In this document: one piece after another, positions 58,328-64,000 of the stretch
Numbering within the stretch: position 1 is the stretch's first letter
Layout: each line of letters starts with the position of its first letter
Source: Streptantibioticus parmotrematis
Lineage (GTDB): Bacteria; Actinomycetota; Actinomycetes; Streptomycetales; Streptomycetaceae
Assembly (NCBI RefSeq): GCF_019890615.1
Contig: NZ_JAINVZ010000009.1
Location: 186,001-250,000 of the forward strand
Reading direction: 5' to 3'
Length of the DNA stretch: 64,000 nt
The notes under the pieces: generated by a model
The model's database searches: none
The model's input: only the letters and a program-made list of their open reading frames with translations
Told to the model about the DNA's origin: nothing
Program-made: the position numbers and the translations under genes

Positions 58328-58740
58328 TGACGGTTCCCTCGCCTTTCCGCGTTCCGTGCGGCCCGCGCCAGAGCCACTCGCAAGCGAAGCTATGGGAGGT
58401 TCCCACGCCCCGCACGCGCAAGGAGCGTCGGATCGGCCGGATGGTCCAACGGCCCCGGTGTGTCGTTTGCCGGGACTGGACGTCGGACCGCGCCACCACG
58501 TACGGCTCGCGCGGGGCGATGAGGCGCTCACCTCCACCCCGGTCGGTCACCGGCCGCGCGGGACACGTTTTCGGGCGCCGACGCTGATGGAGCCGGCCAG
58601 GGAACGGGTCCGCGAAGACGCGAGCAGGAATTCATCGCCAAGAGCTCGCAATTGGCGCACCGTTCTAAAGTGGCACAATGCTCCAAGTTAGTTTGGCGCT
58701 CCAACTTGGCACAGCGCTCCAACCGTGTCATATTCGGGAC
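58328..58740. other. 413-base divergent spacer holding an 18-bp repeat array
   Basis: No gene is convincing. The left 320 bases should hold the methyltransferase promoter, but no clear hexamers were found. The right end carries the four-copy 18-bp array (58652-58723) and a CATATT hexamer (58729-58734), six bases before the TetR start. Confidence 0.5.
58652..58723. repeat. four tandem 18-bp imperfect repeats before a TetR gene
   Basis: Units start at 58652, 58670, 58688 and 58706, exactly 18 bases apart. The best copy is TTGGCACAGCGCTCCAA; the others are TTGGCGCACCGTTCTAA, GTGGCACAATGCTCCAA and TTAGTTTGGCGCTCCAA. The 3' half GCTCCAA is best conserved, and TTGG...CCAA makes each unit an imperfect inverted repeat. 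The array ends 17 bases before the TetR start and is probably a multi-dimer operator. Confidence 0.75.
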
Positions 58741-59439
58741 ATGCCTACACGAGCACGCCGCACTCAGCGGCGTAACCAGGTGCTCTCCCGGGAGCGGATC
58801 CTCGACACCGCGATCGGCCTTCTCGACAGCGGCGGTGAAGGTGCCCTGACCGTCCGGGCGATGACCGACCGCCTGGCCACCGGGTCTGGGGCGATCTACT
58901 ACCACGTCGGCAACCGGGACGAGCTGCTGGACGCGGCGACGGAATCCGTGATCACCGCGGCCCTGTCGACCAGGTCCGCCGGAGCGCGGGCGACGCCCGA
59001 GGACGAGATCCGCGCCGTCGCCCTGGCCTTGTTCGACGCCATCGCCGAACACCACTGGCTCGCCACCCGGCTGACCCTCCAGATCATCCGCAACCCCGTC
59101 GGCCCGGTCACGGTGGGCATCTTCGAAAGGCTCGGCCGGCAGGTGGGCGCCCTGGGCGTCCCGCGACCCCGCTGGTTCGACGCCGCCTCCACGCTCGTGC
59201 ACTACATCCTCGGCGCGATCAGCCAGAACGCCCGCGTCGAAGGCGACACCTCCGGCATCGACCCCGATGCGGACCGCGAGGAGTTCTTCGACCAGACCTC
59301 GCGAGCGTGGCGGGACCTCGACGCCGAGTCCTACCCGTTCATGCACGCCATCGTCGGCCAGATAAGGGAGCACGACGACCGCGAGCAGTTCCTCACCGGC
59401 ATCGCCGTCGTCCTCGACGGCCTCGCCCGTCTGCGCTGA
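58741..59439 (+). CDS. TetR-family regulator upstream of the FAD monooxygenase
   Basis: A 232-residue repressor of the TetR/TetR_C group with HTH ALTVRAMTDRLATGSGAIYYHVGNRDELLDAA (residues about 38-69), which resembles tetracycline-repressor-like AcrR members. ATG 58741 is chosen (MPTRARRTQRR); CATATT lies six bases before it, so leaderless expression is likely. The four-unit repeat directly upstream is its probable binding site. It runs in the same direction as the monooxygenase, 64 bases ahead, so it would control that gene and itself. Confidence 0.9.
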   Translation: MPTRARRTQRRNQVLSRERILDTAIGLLDSGGEGALTVRAMTDRLATGSGAIYYHVGNRDELLDAATESVITAALSTRSAGARATPEDEIRAVALALFDAIAEHHWLATRLTLQIIRNPVGPVTVGIFERLGRQVGALGVPRPRWFDAASTLVHYILGAISQNARVEGDTSGIDPDADREEFFDQTSRAWRDLDAESYPFMHAIVGQIREHDDREQFLTGIAVVLDGLARLR

Positions 59440-59503
59440 CCTGTCCCACCGGGCCGGGCAGCGCCGGGCAGCCCGACCGACCTTCCTCGAAGGGAAAACT
59501 CCT

Positions 59504-61024
59504 ATGCACGACGTGGTGATCGCGGGCGGCGGCCCGGTCGGCCTGTTCCTGGCCGGCGAACTGGCCCGATCCGGCTGCTCGGTCCTCGTCCTCGAACGGG
59601 ACCAGGAACTCAGCTCCCCGCTGAAGGCACTCCCGCTCGGCATGCGCGGCCTGAACGCCGGCTCGGCCGAAACCCTCTACCGCCGCGGCTTGCTCGACGC
59701 GATGATGGACGCCTCCGGCGCCGACGCGAAGGAGGTCGGCGCCGATCCCGAAACGATCGAGGCGCCCGCGCCACGCAGCGTGTCCCATTTCGCGGGCATG
59801 GGCCTGGACGCGAGCGGCATCGACGCGTCCGCGCTGCCGTTCCGCCTGCCCAGCCCGGCGATGGAAGGGTTCATGACGAGCCTCGAAGCCGTCGCGACCG
59901 TGCTGGCCGAGCGCGCCGCGTCCCTCGGCGTGGAGATCGTCCGGGGGGCTCCGGTCACCGCCGTGACCCAGGACGACGACGGCGTCACCGCCACCGCAGG
60001 CGGACGGCAGTACCGGGGCCGTTGGCTGGTGGGCTGCGACGGCGGGCGCAGCGCGGTGCGCGAGCGGGTCGGCTTCGACTTCACCGGCACCGACCCGCTG
60101 TTCACCGGCTACGTCGCCAAGGTCACCTTCGCCGACCCCGAGCAGTTGCCGCTCGGCTTCAACCTGACGCCGACCGGCATGTATCTGCGCACCCCCTTCG
60201 AGGGACACCTGGGCATGAACGACTTCGACGGCGGCACCTTCGACCGTTCCCGGCCGCTGACCCGCGAGCACCTCCAGGCGGTCCTGCGCCGCGTCTCCGG
60301 CACCGACGTGACGCTGACCGGCGTCGAGCTTGCCTCCAGCTTCACCGACCGTGCCATGCAGGTCACCAGCTACCGCAACGGCCGCGTCCTGCTCGCCGGT
60401 GACGCCGCGCACATCCACTCACCGCTCGGCGGCCAGGGCCTCAACCTCGGCATCGGCGACGCCGTCAACCTCGGCTGGAAGCTCGCCGACACCCTCCACG
60501 GCACCGCCCCCGAGGGCCTGCTCGACACCTACACCGACGAGCGCCACCCCGTCGGCGCCGCCATCCTCGACTGGTCCCGCGCCCAGGTCGCCACCATGAA
60601 GCCGGGCCCCAACGCCCCCGCCCTGCGCAAGCTGGCCCTCGACCTGATGAGCACCCCCGACGGGGTGACGCACGTCTACCGGCAGACCTCGGGACTGTTC
60701 CACCGCTACGACCTGGGCAGCGAGCAGCCACTCGTCGGCCGCAGCGCCCCCGACTTCCGCTTCACCGAAGGCACCCGCCTCGGCGAATTGCTGCGCGAGG
60801 GCCGGGGCGTGCTCCTGGACTTCAGCCGCGACCGTGCGCTGCAGACCGTGGCCAAGGACTGGGCGGGCCGGATCCACTACGCGGCCGGACCGGTGCGCGA
60901 CGACCTCGGATTCACCGCCCTGCTCATCCGCCCGGACGGCATCGTGGCGTGGGCCGACGATCACGCCGATGCCGAAGCGTTCCAGCAGGCCGCGACCCGC
61001 TGGCTCGGCCGCCCGCGGAACTAG
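59504..61024 (+). CDS. FAD-dependent aromatic monooxygenase (PHBH/RdmE/Rox-like)
   Basis: A 506-residue flavin hydroxylase. FAD-binding motif VVIAGGGPVGLFLAGELARSG at the N-terminus, the DG motif VGCDGGRSAVRERVGFDFTG near 180, and the GD motif LLAGDAAHIHSPLGGQGLNLGIGDAVNLGWKL near 300. A C-terminal thioredoxin-like domain (about 400-506) is typical of polyketide hydroxylases and rifampicin monooxygenases. It may hydroxylate or inactivate an aromatic antibiotic. AAGGGAA lies about 9 nt before the ATG. The preceding TetR gene and operator array suggest induction by the substrate. Confidence 0.92.
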   Translation: MHDVVIAGGGPVGLFLAGELARSGCSVLVLERDQELSSPLKALPLGMRGLNAGSAETLYRRGLLDAMMDASGADAKEVGADPETIEAPAPRSVSHFAGMGLDASGIDASALPFRLPSPAMEGFMTSLEAVATVLAERAASLGVEIVRGAPVTAVTQDDDGVTATAGGRQYRGRWLVGCDGGRSAVRERVGFDFTGTDPLFTGYVAKVTFADPEQLPLGFNLTPTGMYLRTPFEGHLGMNDFDGGTFDRSRPLTREHLQAVLRRVSGTDVTLTGVELASSFTDRAMQVTSYRNGRVLLAGDAAHIHSPLGGQGLNLGIGDAVNLGWKLADTLHGTAPEGLLDTYTDERHPVGAAILDWSRAQVATMKPGPNAPALRKLALDLMSTPDGVTHVYRQTSGLFHRYDLGSEQPLVGRSAPDFRFTEGTRLGELLREGRGVLLDFSRDRALQTVAKDWAGRIHYAAGPVRDDLGFTALLIRPDGIVAWADDHADAEAFQQAATRWLGRPRN

Positions 61025-61524
61025 ACCGCCCCGCAGACCGGCAGCGGGTGGGGCCGGGACTCCACCCCTTCGACCGCGCCGCGTTCGGGCCGGACCAGCC
61101 GTCCCGGCCCGGCCCGGACCGCACAGCGTCGACGACAGCCCGCTCCTTTGCCGGCCGACCGGCCTGCGCCCCAACTGCCCGTCAGTCAGGGCACGTTCGC
61201 CCGCAGTGCACGACCACCCTTGAGGATCCATGAGTACTCACCACCCCGTCGCGATCATCCCCACCATCACCGTCAGAGCCGACACCCGCACAACAGCCGC
61301 CGGCCAGCCGTGAGGTCCAGCGCCGACATGACGAAGATCGCGGACAAGGGCAGCAGCAGCATCAGTGAGCAGGACAGAACGAGGCCGGTACACCTTGTCG
61401 CGCTGTCCTGAACCATGCTGCTCCCACGGACGGCCACCGCCCCGGAGCAGTGGCCTCGCCGCCGCGCCTCGGGCGGCACTCTGCCGGGCCGAGAGGAACC
61501 GCGACGAGACGCGGGCCAGCGGTC
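61025..61524. other. 500-base spacer, monooxygenase / agmatine deiminase
   Basis: The two neighbours converge here. Two short frames with ribosome sites are visible: 61230-61313 (+, 27 codons, GAGG 5 nt upstream, no recognisable feature) and 61273-61416 (-, hydrophobic, listed separately). No strong terminator or repeat was seen. The region may contain gene remnants. Confidence 0.4.
61273..61416 (-). CDS. possible 47-residue membrane peptide
   Basis: ATG 61416 with GGGAG about 4 nt upstream opens MVQDSATRCTGLVLSCSLML followed by LLPLSAIFVMSALDL, so one good membrane helix, then a short basic Cys-containing tail. The size, helix and ribosome site make it possible, but nothing is conserved that I know. 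It lies after the agmatine deiminase on the same strand. It could equally be chance. Confidence 0.3.
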   Translation of the reverse strand: MVQDSATRCTGLVLSCSLMLLLPLSAIFVMSALDLTAGRRLLCGCRL

Positions 61525-62748
61525 TTACGGAGCGGGCTGGGGCTGGGTGACGCAGTGGATGCCACCGCCCTGGTTGCCGATGTTGTCGATATTGAGCTGG
61601 ACGACGGTGCGGCCCGGGAAGAGGCGCCGCAGGACGGCCTTGGCGTTGGCGTCGGCGGAGCTGTCGCCGAACTGGGCGGAGATGACGGCGCCGTTGCAGA
61701 CGTAGTAGTTGGCGTAGGAGTCGACGAAGTCGACGCTGGTCTGGCGGATCTTGTTGTAGTCGGGTGACTGGAGCTTGGTGACGGCGATCGCGTCGCCCTG
61801 GGCGTCGGTCGAGGTGGAGAGCGTCTGGTACTGCTGTTGCTCGTCCTTGGACCAGATGTCGGAGGGATCGGCGGGGTTGGGGGTCTGGACGAGCCCGCCG
61901 CCGGGGGCGAGGAAGCGGGACGTGGCGTCGACGTGGTCGTCGGTGATGTCCTGGCCGCTGATACCGGTGAACCAGATGACTTTCGAGGCGCCGTAGGCGG
62001 CGCACATGGCCTGTTCGATCTGGGCCTGGGTCATTCCGGGGTTGCGATCGGAGTTGATGATGCTGCTGCGGGTGGCCATCACGGTGCCCGCGCCGTCGGT
62101 CTCGATGGCGCCGCCCTCGCTCACCAGTCCCGCAGCGGTGAAGTCGACGCCGAGAAAGTCGGCTACCCGCTCGGCGACCAGCGCGTCGTTGGCGTGCTTC
62201 TGCTTGCCGCCCCAGCCGTTGAAGTTCAGGCCGACGGCGTCGATGCCGCCTGCGCCATCGGTACGGAAGACCGGGCCGGAGTCGCGCATCCAGCAGTCGT
62301 CGACGGGGATCGACCCGATCACGGTGACGTTCGGGTTGGTACAGGCGTTCTCCGCGGCCGAGACGCTCGCGGAGTTGGCGAGAAGGTACACCGGCTCGTA
62401 CTGCGCGATGGTGTCGGCGATCAAGGCGATGTTGGCCTGCATGCCGGAGAGCTTGCGCCCGTAGATGGCGGTGCTGTCGGGCCAGGCCATCCAGGTGCGG
62501 GTGTGAGTGACGCTGTCCAGCGGAACGGCCAACGCGCCTGCCGATGCCGCCCGGACGGCGGGCGGGACGCGCGTGGCCGCCCCGCGCCGGGTCGCTGCCC
62601 GGGCGGTTCCGGCGCCCAGGCCGCTCAGCGCCCAGGCGGTGCCGGCGGCGGTGAGACCGGCGGTGGCCAGGAAGCTCCGCCTGTTGAGGGGAGCTGGGGA
62701 GGTGCCGAGCTGACTGTGCGGTGATGCGGCTCTGCCGTGCTGGTCCAT
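61525..62748 (-). CDS. Tat-exported agmatine deiminase / peptidylarginine-deiminase-family enzyme
   Basis: A 407-residue pentein enzyme. The N-terminus has a twin-arginine signal (NRRSFLATAGLTAAGTAWALS) leading to ATARAAT, so export in folded form is expected. The catalytic set is present: DDCWMRDSGPVF, EGGAIETDG, DDHVDATSRFL and the nucleophile Cys in GGGIHCVTQPQP at the C-terminus. The family makes N-carbamoylputrescine from agmatine or deiminates peptide arginine; the extracellular location is less usual for agmatine use. GGAGG lies about 6 nt before ATG 62748. A TTGACC-N17-TACGTT promoter overlaps a TetR-type operator, with the TetR gene divergent. Confidence 0.9.
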   Translation of the reverse strand: MDQHGRAASPHSQLGTSPAPLNRRSFLATAGLTAAGTAWALSGLGAGTARAATRRGAATRVPPAVRAASAGALAVPLDSVTHTRTWMAWPDSTAIYGRKLSGMQANIALIADTIAQYEPVYLLANSASVSAAENACTNPNVTVIGSIPVDDCWMRDSGPVFRTDGAGGIDAVGLNFNGWGGKQKHANDALVAERVADFLGVDFTAAGLVSEGGAIETDGAGTVMATRSSIINSDRNPGMTQAQIEQAMCAAYGASKVIWFTGISGQDITDDHVDATSRFLAPGGGLVQTPNPADPSDIWSKDEQQQYQTLSTSTDAQGDAIAVTKLQSPDYNKIRQTSVDFVDSYANYYVCNGAVISAQFGDSSADANAKAVLRRLFPGRTVVQLNIDNIGNQGGGIHCVTQPQPAP

Positions 62749-62799
62749 GAAAGGCCTCCCGGTTGCCGTGCGCGCGGGGTCCGCGGCTGCCCGAGAACG

Positions 62800-62828
62800 T
62801 ATAACTGACCATGCGCTCGGTCAATACT
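62800..62828 (-). promoter_or_regulatory. agmatine deiminase promoter overlapped by a TetR-type operator
   Basis: On the minus strand TTGACC and TACGTT lie 17 bases apart. TGACC-N8-GGTCA (62806-62823 on the plus strand) forms a perfect inverted repeat covering the -35 and spacer. TGACC...GGTCA is a frequent TetR operator form. The divergent TetR gene starts 95 bases away. Confidence 0.75.
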
Positions 62829-62917
62829 CGTGGCAGAGTGGAGCCGCAGTCCTTTCCGGCGGCCGTGGTGAGGTTGTGGCCGGGTCGTGGGCCCGGTGGC
62901 GTGGTTAAGGTGGGCGG

Positions 62918-63589
62918 ATGGCGACAGGGGTGGCGGACGGGGGCTCTTCGGCGGAGCGAGCGGGAGCAGTGCGGGGCGTGGTGGGAACGGCCCGCAAGCC
63001 GCGCGTGTCGGCGAAGGGCGAGCAGACGCGGGCTCGGCTGCTCACGGCTGCGCGCAGCCTGCTGGCGGGGAACGGTGACGCGCCCTTCACCACGCGGAAT
63101 GTCGCGGCGCTGAGCGGTGTGACGCACGGGATGTGCCATTACCACTTCAAGGACCGCACGGATCTGATCGTGGCGGTGATCGAGGACATCCGTCCGGAGT
63201 GGGTGACGCCGCTGGAGGCGGCCGTCCGGGAACCGGGCTCATTCGCCGAGCGCGTCGAGCGGGTGGTCGCGCTGCTGACGCAACCGGAGACCTCGGACAT
63301 GTCGCGGTTGCACTCCACACTGCACTGGTTCTCCGTGAACGACGAGCGTGTGCGGTCCGCGTTGGCGGCGGAGTACGCGCGCTGGCGCGCCTGCTTCGTC
63401 GAGTTGTTCCAGGTGCTCGCCGACGAACGTGGAGGCGGGGTCGACGCGGTCGCGCTGGGTGAGGCGCTGGCGGCCGGTGCGGACGGGTTGGCCGCCATCC
63501 AGTCGCTGGGTTCGGACGTGGACGCCGTCACCGTGGTGCGCGCGCTGGTCCACGGCCTCACGGCCGGAGTCGACCGCCCAGGAGCGTGA
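62918..63589 (+). CDS. TetR-family regulator divergent from agmatine deiminase
   Basis: A 223-residue repressor with an N-terminal polar extension of about 30 residues, then HTH PFTTRNVAALSGVTHGMCHYHFKDRTDLIVAVIEDI (residues about 55-90). The C-terminal domain resembles BetI-like TetR members (SMSRLHSTLHWFSVNDERVRSALAAEYARWR). ATG 62918 is preceded by AAGGTGG and by TAAGGT six bases away. Its operator probably lies in the deiminase promoter. Agmatine or another amine could be the ligand. Confidence 0.9.
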   Translation: MATGVADGGSSAERAGAVRGVVGTARKPRVSAKGEQTRARLLTAARSLLAGNGDAPFTTRNVAALSGVTHGMCHYHFKDRTDLIVAVIEDIRPEWVTPLEAAVREPGSFAERVERVVALLTQPETSDMSRLHSTLHWFSVNDERVRSALAAEYARWRACFVELFQVLADERGGGVDAVALGEALAAGADGLAAIQSLGSDVDAVTVVRALVHGLTAGVDRPGA

Positions 63590-63796
63590 CGCTCGCCTTC
63601 CGGCACGCGGGCAGATCAGCGCGCACGAAGTGGCAGCCGTCCAGCCGAGCGCCAGAGACAGGGCGACGGCCGACCGACCGCTGCTCAGTCGCCGGCTGTC
63701 GGCCATCCCGGTGAGGCCCGGGGCGAGGCGAGGATGTCGGCCCACGAGTTGCGGCATCGCCGCCTCGGTCGGTGCGCCTGGCCTTCCCGCCGCGCA

Positions 63797-64000
63797 CTAC
63801 AGGGCGCGCCGCGCCGCGGCGATGTGTTTGGGGTTCCAGCCCGGGCGGGGGACGGAATCCAGCAGCAGTCGGGTGTAGGCGTGCCGCGGGTCGGCCAGGA
63901 CGTCGGCGGTCGGGCCTGCCTCGACGACGCGGCCGTGTCGCATCACCACGACGTCGTCGGTGACGCAGCGCACCACGCCGAGGTCGTGGGTGATGAACAG
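63797..64000 (-). CDS. oligopeptide/dipeptide-type ABC ATPase, C-terminal fragment
   Basis: The frame is open to the right edge, so only the last 67 residues are seen. [47 protein letters not shown] carries the H-loop His (ITHD) and the post-ABC segment [17 protein letters not shown], which is characteristic of the Dpp/Opp ATPases. The stop is at 63797-63799. Walker A and B lie outside the window. It is probably part of a peptide or nickel importer operon continuing to the right. Confidence 0.88.
   Translation of the reverse strand: MFITHDLGVVRCVTDDVVVMRHGRVVEAGPTADVLADPRHAYTRLLLDSVPRPGWNPKHIAAARRAL

Noticed and set aside
61230-61313. 27-codon plus-strand frame with a GAGG upstream
   Set aside because: No hydrophobic or conserved feature, and it overlaps a slightly better minus-strand candidate. 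Kept only as a note in the spacer entry.

Overview
The window is high-GC actinomycete DNA, almost certainly from a Streptomycetaceae chromosome (Streptomyces or a close relative). The case rests on the dense GC-rich coding, a large SARP/NB-ARC regulator of the AfsR type, an F420:NADPH reductase, a Zur-type set of cysteine-poor ribosomal proteins, frequent GTG/TTG starts, and many genes whose start codon lies 6-8 nt after a TANNNT hexamer with no Shine-Dalgarno (leaderless mRNAs). No phage genes, insertion sequences, CRISPR arrays, rRNA or tRNA genes were recognised.

The left part (1-29 kb) looks like core chromosome. It holds a PAP2 phosphatase (cut by the window edge), glnE and a GlnA2-type glutamine synthetase paralogue preceded by a GlnR-box-like site, a copper module (DUF6153-like secreted protein plus a Met-rich multicopper oxidase), nadE, an MFS exporter with a perfect 19-bp palindrome upstream, a membrane-anchored EEP hydrolase and panB. 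Then come an ECF sigma / anti-sigma pair preceded by a small gene whose ribosome site is buried in a 21-bp hairpin, a DrrAB-type ABC exporter with 11-bp direct repeats upstream and a convergent AfsR-like regulator, a site-2 protease homologue, npdG, map, a prim-pol domain protein, ddaH behind a tiny upstream ORF, a phytoene-desaturase-like flavoprotein and an Rsm22-family methyltransferase.

The middle part (29.5-39.5 kb) is a zinc-starvation region. Two divergent transcripts encode cysteine-free or cysteine-poor paralogues of S14 and L28 (left) and L33, a COG0523-like protein with a degenerate P-loop and S18 (right). A znuA-znuC-znuB-znuB zinc importer with a clear palindromic Zur box follows. 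A small membrane-protein / winged-helix pair lies between them. Then come a beta-lactamase-fold serine hydrolase and a Bcr/CflA exporter translationally coupled to it, a pterin dehydratase, an SDR, a nucleotidyltransferase and a TetR/quinone-oxidoreductase pair with two operators.

The right part (43-64 kb) looks accessory. It carries a DeoR-type regulator, then a run of secreted proteins: a ricin-B lectin, a spherulin-4-like protein, a beta-helix protein with a lectin tail and a GH92 alpha-mannosidase with a lectin tail. A CocE/NonD hydrolase and a TetR regulator sit among them. This suggests a function in glycan, perhaps mannoglycan, use. After it come several regulator-enzyme pairs, each with its own repeated operator: alpha/beta hydrolase + TetR, O-methyltransferase behind a leader-peptide-like ORF + TetR, FAD monooxygenase preceded by a four-copy 18-bp repeat, and a Tat-exported agmatine deiminase + TetR. 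The window ends inside an oligopeptide-type ABC ATPase.

The most rewarding observations are non-coding: the SD-sequestering hairpin at 13447-13496, the 18-bp array at 58652-58723, the shared promoter element of two secreted-protein genes, two candidate leader peptides, and the SARP-like repeats before the ABC exporter. All were found by reading; none has been tested by alignment or folding software.
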